Assembly (NCBI RefSeq): GCF_030272615.1
Contig: NC_081413.1
Location: 557,653,136 to 557,717,135, forward strand
Reading direction: 5' to 3'
Length of the DNA: 64,000 nt
From: Cryptomeria japonica
Taxonomy: Eukaryota > Streptophyta > Pinopsida > Cupressales > Cupressaceae
Below the pieces are notes generated by a model. It did no database searches, was not told where the DNA came from, and worked only from the letters and a program-made list of their open reading frames with translations. Below are positions 12,301-23,365 of this stretch, one piece after another. The position numbers were made by a program, and so were the translations under genes. Position 1 is the first letter of the stretch, and each line of letters begins with the position of its first letter.

Positions 12301-13686
12301 TTCTTTTAATGTGTGCTTCAAAGTGAAGTGTTGCTCACAATTCTTTTCCTTAGACCTATATATAAGGCTTGTCATTGTCATCTACATACAATAGTTATAC
12401 TATGCTCTTAGACTTAGGCATATCTGTGTTTCCTTGCACCTTTACAAATGTGCATGAGAGTCATCTTGAACCAGTTCTAGGGAGGTATCTAGCAGAGGAA
12501 GCTTCATAACATTACAATTTGTGTTAATATGTTCTAAACATATATGTAAATAAAAAATTGACAAATATACCTCAATTTTCAAATGCTTTAATGTTTCTAG
12601 AACATGTTAGTGTATGCTTTCATCATGGAAAAACATAATGTAGTTGATCATAACTAATATAACAAAGTTGTATCTTTGAATACCTTGTTCCTTGATTATA
12701 GATCTATGCTTAGTTGATTTGAATTGCTTGATTGAAAAATTGGTAGATGTGGGTTGGAGTTTATAGGGGTTTGAAATGAGAAATAGACTTGTATCTATAT
12801 GTAGCTTGCACCTTTTCAAATTGAAATTTTGGAAAAGTCCAAATTTGGAGAGGAAATTCCTACTATTTGCAAATCCAACATTCATCTTTCAAATTTTAGG
12901 TCCAATTTCCATGAATAAGGGTTCCCAAGACCCTAGTCCTAGAAAATTGAGTCATGAGGAACATCATGAATAAGGGAATGAACCAAATTTATGGAAACAT
13001 TTTGAAACCTAAGTACAATTAGGCATAAATAAGGCACAACCACTAAAGTGAGTCCAAACCTAGTGTATATTTATAAAGAGATACAACTTATGATGCAATA
13101 TTTAGCCCCCTCTTAGCAAGAGTATGAAATTATGCTCATGTACTCTTGGGAAAATATGGAGAAACCAAATATTCTGAAACCAAGATATTGAAGAGTCAAA
13201 ATGACTACAAGTTTGGAAAGGTGGTAGCTCCCAAGACTTATGATATTGTCAATCTACAATATTGAGATAAAAGGGAAGTACAAAGTGATTAATATGAGTA
13301 ACATTGGTAACACACATGGAGCATGCAAAACACAAAGTTATGACATTTACAACTAGTAAGATTCATATATTCTCAGTAGGAACCATATCAAAAAGACAAG
13401 GCATAGATATAGGACTAGTAAGATCCTTATATAGTTTACTAGGAGTCATGTCGGAGACACATAAAAGCATGATACCCAAGTTAGTAAGATCCTCTAATAC
13501 TTAGTCATAGATCACATTCTAACAACAAATAGAAGGTCATATCTTGGTAACCTAACTAGTCCATGAGTAGTAGCTCAAAATGTTATCAAAGCTAGGTTAG
13601 GTTAGGAGCCCCAAGAATCTATAATGTGTCTTATAATGGGTGTTGAAAATAATATACACTCAAGCCAACAATGAAATGGTAAGAAA
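9381..13686. other. Interior of CACTA-1, unrecognised DNA
   Basis: No gene recognised. A purine-rich stretch at about 10000-10375 is built of diverged repeats of GGTTATGAG-GTGTGGGTTAG and GATAGGAAG words; the minus-strand frame across it is low complexity. Open frames at 11.2-12.3 kb and 12.6-13.5 kb are short and without known motifs. CACTA-2 has nothing similar between its terminus and its transposase, so this DNA probably arrived later or was captured. Confidence 0.4.
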
Positions 13687-13760
13687 GGGGGCAGTAGCTC
13701 AATGGTAGAGAAATTTATTAACAAATATAATGCCTTAAGTTGGATTCCTAGCTATTTTAT
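13687..13760 (+). repeat. tRNA-derived sequence (SINE head or tRNA pseudogene)
   Basis: It begins GGGGGCAGTAGCTCAATGG, followed by TAGAG, an almost regular tRNA 5' half with the polymerase III A box. At 13738-13748 AGTTGGATTCC resembles the B box, and it falls at the position expected for tRNA base 53 when base 1 is 13687. There is no 3' strand able to pair with the first seven bases, so it is not a working tRNA gene. A SINE head is the likeliest reading; the downstream body was not recognised. Confidence 0.55.
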
Positions 13761-15127
13761 GAGTATTAGCTTAACATTTTCATGCATAAATAAAATCTAC
13801 TCCCACCTCTACCATAGATCCAACTTCCACCATTTCTCCTTCCACAACCTCTAGTCACCTTCATGTACCAAAGCCACTAGTGCCACACCTTTAGTACTTA
13901 CATCCTTCACTTATCATCCACCATATGGCCTATTTATCAAATTTATTTCTTCTATATGTAAAAGCCATATGCACAAGATGGAATGACAATTGGTAGATAT
14001 AAAATCCATATTCCACAACCTTTGCTAGAATACTTTCTGCTAGTGCCAAAATGTGAGGTTTGTAATAGGATGTGACATCCATCAAAGCATAATAGAGATG
14101 ATATTTCTAACAAGATGGCAGATCAAGCAATGTAGGAAAGAATCGATTAAAAATAAATACAAGATTGGAGTTTATAGAGTTAACTTCATTTTGTCTTTTT
14201 GTGGCATTGAATTTCATAGTGTTTTAAAGAAGATATCATAGTTTTTCCAAAAAATGTCAAAACCTTGCCTAGTGTTTACCGAGAGGAGTAAATAATGTAT
14301 AGTTTGGTCTCCCATGCATATAAATTCACCCAAATGTGTGGGAAGACCTTTGTTCATGCTATGTATCATATTATGTTGTGTGCAGGACTCCAAATTAGAT
14401 TTGGTACGTGTTTGAGCATGAGGATAGTCCGACATCTCTATGTATCAGACAATAAAAGGCAATAAGAGTGAAGAATTTGGTGGGAAGACCAAGCAATTGG
14501 TATTTTGAAGTGGTTGATGACAGAGAGAGGGGTGAGGCGACCCTATGCAACCTTCATAAGGGTTTTGGGATCAAAACCAAATGAAATAGATTAAATTTCT
14601 ATGATTGTCCTAAGGGTATTGATTGTCACAGTCATAGTTTTACTAGTGATATTGCTTTTGTTTTGACAAAGTTGTGTTTGTAAACCCAAGTGTGGACATG
14701 TAATGGAGTCATGAGATGTCTTAAGACTACATCAATACTTAACAACAACATAGTTTATAGGCACCTAAAATATGAAAGGACTACATATTGGAAGTTGTGT
14801 GTGATGATGTCATGAAAGGTCTGATATCCCTATGTATCAGACTGACAAAACCAGTGAAAGACAAAAAAAATGCATTAAGAAGGCAAAAGGTTGAATTGCC
14901 TAATGTTTGTTGTTGAAGTGATGTGTGGGGACCCTGCCAAGTCAAATACCTTGTTGTAGTTTCAAAGGGTGGAAAAAGAATAAGCATTTTATTTACCATC
15001 CTAATAGATCATCCATCATAACAACGTTCTATAGGAAGGCTCTTTCTATTGCAATACCAAGCGAGTGTTCATAGACCTTGTGTAGGGTCCTCCAAGCCTA
15101 GAGTAAGGAGTGTCAAATATTCTACCA
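13761..15127. other. Interior of CACTA-1, no gene; paired stem-loops
   Basis: No gene recognised. Two related palindromic words lie 392 bases apart, at 14427-14450 and 14819-14842. The second has perfect 8-base arms (GTCTGATA ... TATCAGAC) around TCCCTATG. Homology with CACTA-2 starts abruptly at about 15128, so this block is foreign to the transposase gene. Confidence 0.45.
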
Positions 15128-18100
15128 TCAAATATTCTACCTTTCTCATACTGAGAATTATCTACCATTATGAAAGATATTGGAATGGAGTATCAAGCAA
15201 TAGATGCTTGTCTCAAAGACCATATTATATGTCACAAACAACATGAATTTCAAACTGAATGCTCTGAATGTCATATCAGTAGATATCAAACATATCAAAT
15301 AACAAAAAGGGTTCCTCGCAAGGTTCTTCACTATATTCCCATTATTCCACATATGCAACGATTATTCAAGTGCACTAGCTTGGCACAATTTATGGATTAC
15401 CATGCACACAATAGAATTCGAGATGACATTATTTGAATGCCTCCAGATGGTTTAAAATTTATGGACATAGAGGAAAAGTGGCCACACTTTAAAGAAGAAC
15501 CTCATAATCTCAGGCTTTCATTGGCAGCGGATGGTGTCAATCCATTTGGAGAGATGAGATATGTTTACTCAGTGTGGCTTGTTTTTGTTATCAACAATAA
15601 CATTCATCCATGGATGTCAATAAAGAGGGAGCACATAATGTTGGCAATGATTATTCCAGGTATTTTATCATTTAAATATAGTCATCTACATTTAATTATA
15701 AATATTGCAGTATAATGATCATAATAATTATGTAATGTTTTTGTTCATTCGATTAGGTAAGTACCAAGTTAAAGATATGAATGTATATATCGAGCCTCTT
15801 ATCAATGAGTTGCTGGAGTTATATAATGGTGTCACTATGTATGATGTCTCTAGACCAATAGGACAAAGAAAATTTCAATTCCATGTGATGCTTCTATGGA
15901 CAATACACGCTGCCCCAAGGCTAACACATTGTTGTGGTATGTTATAGTGTTTAAGTTGTGCATGAACATTATAATTCAAAAAATTAACATACTTAATCCA
16001 ATTATACATTATCTTGTAGGTCTTCAAACAAAGGGAAAATTTGCATGTCCAGTTTGTGGTCCAAAGATGAAATCTCGTCATTCAAAAAGTTTAGGAAAGC
16101 AGGTGTGTGATGAGTATAGGCACTTTCTCCACAAAAATCACAAGTATCGAAATACTGAAAAACATATTTTCAATGGGAAAGAAGAGAATACATCAAAGCC
16201 ACGAAGAATGACACCTCATCTGTGGAAGTTGGAATATAATAGAATTAATCGTCAAGGTAATGCCATTCCATCTAATGGTTTATGTCATAAAACATCTTTT
16301 CTATTTTGTTATGTTTATTGATGATGTGATTGATGATCATGAAGGTTGTGAAGGCATAAATGACCACCTTCCTGAGGGACTAAAAAGTTATCCCCGATAA
16401 TTTAGTAGGTTGCCCTACTACGAGCAGTTACAAATTGTGCATTTGTTTGATACTATGCATATTGGAAAGAATATAACAGAGACATTATGGAAAATATTAG
16501 ATGGAAGGCATGACAAAGAAAAAATTATCAAAATATGTAGTGACATTCAGGATTCCAATCACACAATGATAAATGTCATTCAATCAAATAGCCATAGAGA
16601 CTAGATTAATATAAGTGAGCTTCCTTGGTTATTAACGGACCAACAAAGCAATTCTATAAAAGAAGTCATACGAAAAATTTGATTTCACATAGGATTTGCT
16701 GTGAACATAAACAATCTCATATCAAAGAAAAGTGAATTTGGGCTAGGGATGAAAACGCATGATTGACATACCTTCATTAAGGTAATTCATGTTCTTGTGT
16801 TTTTACTATGTATTTAAGTACTGCGTGTGTACTTTTCATTGTATTATGTTAGAAAAAATGAAAAGATAATTTTATAATTGTTGCAGTACATTCTACCTCT
16901 ATCTCTCCCAGACGACTTCGACAATAATGTCAAGCAAGTCATATATGATCTTGGAAAATACATGAGGTAAGTAGTGATATTTGTTCAGTTCGTTGTATAG
17001 ACATTATATTTGCAATTTGTTTTACTTGTTATGTTATATATTTTTTTGAATCTTGAATATCTTGTAGGTGGTTTTCATATAAAGAAATCCATAAAGAAGA
17101 TATAAAATATTGGAAGAGAAAAATTCCAAATATAATGTGTGAAATGCAAAAGTGTCTACCTCCAGCTTTTTTCAATGCATAAGAACACTACCTCATACAC
17201 CACGTTGAGGAGATTGAATTGTGTAGACCTATACACACTAGGTCAATGTGGATGGTTGAGAGGCACTTGAAATTTTTGAAGGCTTTGGTTTGACAAAGAG
17301 CACATCCTGAGGGTTCTTTGGTGGAGGGATATATGGTATACTAGGCTATGGTGTACATTTCTGAATATCTTCCTAAGTTTGCAACAAAGATCCATGTGGA
17401 TCGCATTTGGGATCCCAACCCCAATAAAAAATTCGAAGGGGAGTACTTGACAGGGAAAGGTAGATTGAGGAAACTGAGAGGTAATTATAAGATGTTATTG
17501 TAGTTAATTAATTCTTAATCTTCAAAATAAATCGGTTGTAAGACGTCTATTTATTTTTTGTACAGTTGGTCGAGAGTGGGATGCACTACATTTGTATATT
17601 GCAAACAATCTTGATTGGATGACGGTATGGATTGAACATTGTCAACATTTTGGTCACACATTAATATGGGAAGGTGTGGCTTCATTGGTTAAAGAAGCTC
17701 ATCGCAATGGAGATTCCAATGTTACGCAAAGGGAAATTGATTTAGCATATGGTTTAAGAGATAAACAGGTACGTATAAATTTATTAATCACCCATATGTT
17801 AATCAACTCACAATGCAATAAATTTTACATGTTTGACATATCGCAGGTCAAACACCACAACGCTATGTGTTGCAATGGTCATAAATTTCGCATAAAAAAG
17901 TTGGATGACACAAAGAAAACTTGTGATTTTAGCACCACTGCAGTCTTTTAGGTGACAAATATTTCATGGAGAAATGACATACATCCTCAACAATCTCAAA
18001 ATCGATATTATGGCATTTGGATGATATACTTGAGTGTGACTTTAATTCCTTCAAATTAGTTTTGTTCGTCGTCAAATGGTACAGGCTACAACTGAATAAA

Positions 18101-18520
18101 AATGATCCTGATAGAATTGTTATTGAACATCATAATGGTTTTACAATGGTTAATACAAGGTCATTTGAACCAGTTGGGGATAAGCCCTATGTTCTTCCAA
18201 GCCAATGTGAGTAGGCATTTTACTCAGAGGTTCCACATAAATCAGGTTGGTCATTTGTTGTTAGACATCATCCAAGAGGAAGGTCGATAAAATATAATGT
18301 GATGGAAGAAGAAGATATTGCAGATGATGATCACGATTGACAGTTTCTCGATGATGATGAAGAAGAAGAAGTTGTTGGTGATGATGATGATGATGATGAT
18401 GACGATGATGATGGTGATGGTGATGGTGATGGTGATGGTGACGGAGACAATGATGGTGGTGGTGGTGGTGATGATGATGATGGTGACTATGATCACGATG
18501 TTCATGATGATGAACAAAAT
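15128..18520 (+). pseudogene. CACTA-1 transposase (TNP2-DUF4218-DUF4216), broken
   Basis: This is a multi-exon relative of the En/Spm TnpD-type transposase, which cuts and joins the transposon ends. Starting inside the protein, it reads: a C-x-x-C region (QTECSECHISRY), the TNP2 core with WPHFKEEPHNLRLSLAADG and NPFGEM near 15480-15560, a second cysteine region (CPVCGPKM) at 16048, an IVHLFDTMHIGKN segment at 16435, the DUF4218 region at 17070-17480 and the DUF4216 region ending in an Asp-rich tail at 17565-18500. Exons are bounded by GT/AG, for example introns after 15660 and before 16018. The N-terminal exons seen in CACTA-2 (47.18-47.95 kb) are absent. At least six in-frame stops (including 15434, 16397, 16602 and 18212) disable it. 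Nucleotide similarity with CACTA-2 is high throughout. Confidence 0.85.
18378..18500 (+). repeat. GAT/GGT microsatellite in the transposase tail
   Basis: A run of GAT, GGT and related triplets codes for the acidic C-terminal tail of the DUF4216 part. The corresponding tail in CACTA-2 (51231-51262) is a shorter, purer GAT run. Confidence 0.85.
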
Positions 18521-19568
18521 GTATGAGGTATGCGATTAGTATATTATCTATTAATATTGATTTCTTGATAGAATTTTTTTTACATAATTAATTCATTATG
18601 TTTTGAATTCTAATGCCATTACATAATTAATTCATGATGAACCTTTTAATATGGAGATGGAGATAGGGAGAGTGACTATTTATGTGACATTTTTTAAACT
18701 TTGTGTTTATTTATGGAATTTGGATTGTTTATTAGCTATGTGATGGATTACATGTTTATGATGATACATGTGACATTTTTTGAACTTTGTGTTTATTTAT
18801 AGAATGTGGATTGTTTATTACCTATGTAATGGATGGTGATTTATGATACATATGTGATGGATTACATGTTTATGATGACACATATGTGATGCTAATTATG
18901 ATTCTCAATTACATATATGATGATACATCATGTGATGCTTATGATTCTTATGATATACATGTATTTATTGTTTATCAACTTACAAATGTAGTAATGCTTA
19001 TGATGCTCAATTGATGGTGTTGATTTCATGTATAGTCCCTGTGTGATGTTGTCACCCTTGGTGGGAACAGGTCGTTGACTACAAACATCGTCAACCATTT
19101 AGTTGAGGATCCTGCATAGTCTACATAAAGTAAAGGTAAGGAATTAAAAAATTTACAATGATTTTGATGACAATATCTTTTTAATATTTAATACTCTTTT
19201 TGTCTACAAAGTTCATGTTGTGTACTATGTAATTTTTAGCTAACATAAGATAATTGAATTACATGTGCAGAAACTTGAACCCCTTTGACGAGGATCATGC
19301 ACAGTCTCGTGGATGGACATGTATAACTAATCAATACACCCTATAGAAACAATTTTTTTTTTTTAAAATAGTTGGAAAATAAACTTCCTTGGTTTTTCAA
19401 ACCTCGACATTAGCCTCAAATCTAATACAGTTATCAACACTTGAGGCCCCAGTTGGACTTATTCAAATTTTAATCCCAAAATCAAATTTAGGGCGGACTT
19501 CTTCATCAACATTACCCTCATTTGCAAAATTTCTCTATCATTACCAATGAACTCTCTCATTTGATGGA
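18521..19568. other. Non-coding spacer between transposase and SET region
   Basis: AT-rich, with repeated words such as TTATGATGATACATGTG, TGTGATGCTTATGATTC and TTGTGTTTATTTATNGAATNTGGATTG (two copies 106 bases apart near 18700 and 18790). A putative exon begins after TGCAG at about 19270. Parts of this spacer are present in CACTA-2, which lacks about 340 bases at its start. Confidence 0.5.
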
Positions 19569-20310
19569 GTGCAGGTACCCCCAAATAGGTATTTGTCAGA
19601 TGCGTCTTCCTCGAGTGAGGGAAATGCAGGAATAGAAAATGAAAGTGAGACATGTAGTAGGCCTACAATAGGGAGATCAACAAGAGGTCAAAAGATTAGA
19701 AAAAAATTCAATAAACGCATTAAAATTTTCCTTGCTCAAGGGGGGTCATGTTCTTATGATGATGAGACCAAAGGTGACATTGAGGTACAAACATCTACAG
19801 AAACAATGGGTGCCTAAGGAACTTCCTCCAATAAACACCAATTTTTGTGTTAACGATAGGATATATCGCATAACACCTTCGTTGTTACATGGTTTCGGCC
19901 TATTTTCCATGGACAACATAGAGGTCTATTACAACAAAGTTACTGAATTGATGGAGTTTGTCAGACCTTGTTCCAATTACAATAATTGGATGCAGATTGT
20001 TCGATATAAAAAAAATATGCGTAGGTATGCACTGTCAGCAAATTATATACAACAAAAAGATAATGATCAAAGTAAATGAGTGGTTGTATACATTGATGGT
20101 CGGCCAAAAGCAACAGGGAATATTGCAGGTTTTATAAATAGTACGTGACCTAGGTCAACTAATAAACAACCCAATTGCATATTTGAGGCACGCGAGGGAA
20201 ATCATGTATTCCTATGTGCGATAAAATCAATAAGTGTAGGTGAAGAGCTTCTAATCGATTACAGTTTGAATCGTATAGATACAAACAAAGTTAATATCAT
20301 GGGGGTGGTA
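19569..20310 (+). pseudogene. SET-domain protein fragment inside CACTA-1
   Basis: SET domains transfer methyl groups from S-adenosylmethionine to lysine, usually on histones. Plus-strand reading gives, from about 19880, LLHGFGLFSMDNI, matching the start of a SET domain (hGxGlfA..dI). After a stop at 20077 come YIDGRPKATGNIAGFINST, then a second stop at about 20147, QPNCIFEAREGNHVFLCAIK, and GEELLIDYSLNR at about 20240-20275. These fit the N-(H)S-x-PNC and GEEL-x-x-DY motifs that bind the cofactor and form the active site. A Ser/Arg/Lys-rich leader precedes it (19569-19810), joined by a frame change at about 19810. Both stops are TGA and each could come from CGA. It lies between two transposase genes on the same strand, bounded by TGCAG and GGTGGTACGT, which look like splice sites. 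CACTA-2 lacks it entirely. It may be an exon set of the downstream TnpA-like gene rather than a separate gene. Confidence 0.7.
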
Positions 20311-20441
20311 CGTACTATATACCATTTAAATTAACTGACCTCCAATTAATGAATCCAATATATCATTAAATTATGAATTATTTTTGCTAAGTCTATTGGT
20401 TTAATTTCGCTAAAGTTTTTTATATTTTTTCTTTGTCACAG

Positions 20442-23365
20442 GGCGACATGGATCATTCACATAACACAGACAGGGATGTAGGTCGTGACACTTCTACCGA
20501 GAAGGTAAACCTCATTGTAATTGTACAAATTAGATAGAAGCAAACTGTTACATTATTATGTTCTTTTTTTGAGTGATTTAAACTAATTTTGTAATTGGTA
20601 ATGATATTCTTGACACAGACGGATGTTCGGGGGAAATGGAGCTGCAGTACTTGAGCACCTCTCTAGGATGTGGACTCAACAGGATTAAGCGATGATGACC
20701 CTGAAAAATTCCACACACCCTATTGAATTCATAAAAAAACCTCTTAGAACAATTAGTAAAGAGATTGTTGCTTTGGCAGTTGTGCATCCTATGACTGATG
20801 AGATACGAGAGAGAGTGCAAGTATTGATTCAGACAACAGAAAACTTGCAAGTAAGCAGTAATGAAAGCCTTAATTATAACAAAACTTCAATAATGGTTTA
20901 TATTTTATTCTCTTTTATGTCATTAACTAAAATATGTACGTGTTGTTTTTACAACAATTTATGCGCCCTCATGAAAGTGGTGGCCATGATTAGGGTGTTG
21001 CAGGTACTTCAGGTGATGACGATTTTCTTGGATTATCACTTGCTTGGCTTATCACTTTGAGTACCCAAAACACATCATACTTGATACAGTCAATGTTCAT
21101 AATAAAGGTTCATCCTTGTTTACAATTCTTGCACTTTTCATATTTTTAATGTTTGATATATTTAATGTATTATTCTTCAGGTGTTGTCAATGTTCTTGTG
21201 CAAATGTCATCGCCGCCTCATCAGAGGTTATCCCCACTTGTATTGTTGATTGCAATGTTGGTAACACGTAGCATGCAAACATCCTCTACTGCACATCATA
21301 TTGGCCCGCCCATTGTTGGTAGATCCCTCTTTTGCTCTATCTTCTGTTATGTGTTTATTTCCCTTCAAGCGTTCTTTCTTGGGGGCATTTCATAGTGGAT
21401 TAAATTTTTGCAGGAGAAGATGCACATGAAGATGCGCTAGAGGCGACTACTGCTAATAACATACCATCATTTCCTGGATCTTCTTGTATTTCTAGTATGG
21501 GAACGTTGCAGGCCACATTGGTGGTGAGCGACGAAGAAATGATTCCCTTAAAGATACAGAAGGTTCCAGGTACTTTAAAATTATTATTATATATAGTCTA
21601 ATTGTAATTTACTTTATGATCACTCGTTTTGGACTAATGATCCCATGAATTTTTTGCAGGAAATGATATTTTCTATAAACATCTTAGTGACATTGCATTG
21701 CAGATATTTGGGCCCACTATACGTAAAAGGTGGTACATCATATGTGAACTAACCCTAATCCACTATTTTTCATATCATTGCTAGAATAGTTTTCCTTTGA
21801 TCCATTTCTTTAACTATAATACATGTAGCTTCAGTTCATTTCTGAATCTAACAAGTTTGTTTTTGCTTTAAAAGGTGGAATGACCAAGAAAAAAGGTTAA
21901 AAGATGAATTGACAAACCAAATGGTTGAGTGTTTTGGAAATGACACCTTTGACAAAACCAAGCTCCTTGAAAAAGCTAGCACATAACTAAAGTATGCGAG
22001 GGACCAATACAAGACCCATTTAGAGAAGAACCTAAAGTATGAGTGTCCCCCCATGATTTTAGAGAGGGAGTGGAAGGACCTGATTTTGGATGACAAGGAA
22101 AGAATTGAAAGGAAAAAAGGAAATACACCACCAAATGCCAAAAGAAGGTACGGGATACTATTAAGAATGTAATTATGTACTAATTGATTACTCTTTATAT
22201 TTATATAATCTAACATATTTCAAACTTTTAATAGATTGAGTGACACGTCAAAGGCAACCAAGGCAAGACAAGAAAAGCACGAGCAACACAAACTCGACCT
22301 TGGTGGTTATATGAAACTTGTTGCATGAATTGTAAGTATCTCATGTAAATGAAATATTGCATCAAAATATTAATAAATTGCAAACATTTTTTTTTTATCA
22401 AACAATGCAAGCAAAATTCAAGATACCAAGCAAAAATGCAAGGCTCTGAATTCAATAGAGCGCCCACAGAAGATGACAAGAGAATTGCCTACCAGCAAGG
22501 CTATACAGTCGTGGTTGGTCGTCTGCGAGAATTGAGTGGGCATACACAATATTTGAGTGCATCCGTCACACAAGTAAATATGCTAAATGGAAATTGTTTC
22601 AAATTGAATACTTTACCAATAATATAATCGATGTTGAGTTCCAACATAAAGTGACTATAATTGTTTTAAATAAGCAAGCAATGATAACAATGTGCATGAC
22701 ATTGGAGTGCAACCTGCTAATCATGAAACATCACCTACACATGAAGGTCCAGATGTGCATCCCAGTAGTGGAGGTATTCATTTTCTATTCAAATTTATTT
22801 ATGTAGTTTTTAATACAATTAAACATCTTAATTTGTAATTAGACTAGTAATTAATGTAGCATTTTTTATTAATATTTTAGAGCATGTAGTTGGTGGTGAC
22901 CAAGTGGAGCATGATTTGGGTACACAACATCAAGAACGCAATGTTACCCAATCAGGTAAAGAGGACCAATGCTATTTCTTTAAACAAATATAATTGCAAT
23001 TGGTGTTTAGCATTAATGTAACCTTTAGTATTTCAACTCCAGATGATCTAGAGGGTGTTCAACATGTTGATGCTGAGGCTAGACAAAATGATGTGGCCCC
23101 ATCAGGTAAAGAGTGCAATAGTTATGTTCTCTAAATTAATGAAATACTTGTAGCAATAATAAAAAATGTTTTGAATTTAACCCATTTCTTTGTTATTGCA
23201 GAGGACCCCCCTTCGCTTTAGTGTCCTTGTCCTCAGTATAGGACTAGGCATACATCGAGATCACGAGCAGAGGGCAGAACAATTGCTGAGGGGGGAAATG
23301 ATGAAGAAACCGATGTTCCACTTAGTCTTTTCATAGCTTCAAAGAAAAAACAAAAAAAGAAATGA
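20442..23365 (+). pseudogene. CACTA-1 TnpA-like gene (Transposase_24 family), broken
   Basis: This is a multi-exon gene for the second CACTA protein, the family that binds subterminal repeats. Exons flanked by GT/AG can be followed: GDMDHSHNTDRDVG (20442), an acidic Ser/Thr-rich middle (21180-21570), NDIFYKHLSDIALQIFGP (21662), then the conserved core KRWNDQEKRLKDELTNQ to HLEKNLKYECPPM and EREWKDLI (21870-22145), SDTSKATKARQEKHEQHKLD (22238-22320) and a YQQGYTVV segment (22490). The last exon ends in a basic tail (SLFIASKKKQKKK) with stop TGA at 23363. A stop at 21986 in the core and further stops upstream make it a pseudogene. CACTA-2 has the same gene but lacks the part from about 20670 to 22010. 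Confidence 0.7.

Noticed and set aside
11200-12309. Possible copia pol in the AT-rich frames of CACTA-1
   Set aside because: Checked for integrase and reverse transcriptase motifs by eye; none found in any frame.
18251-18517. Minus-strand Ile/Thr-rich frame and plus-strand Met/Val-rich frame over the GAT repeat
   Set aside because: Shadows of the microsatellite that codes for the Asp-rich transposase tail.
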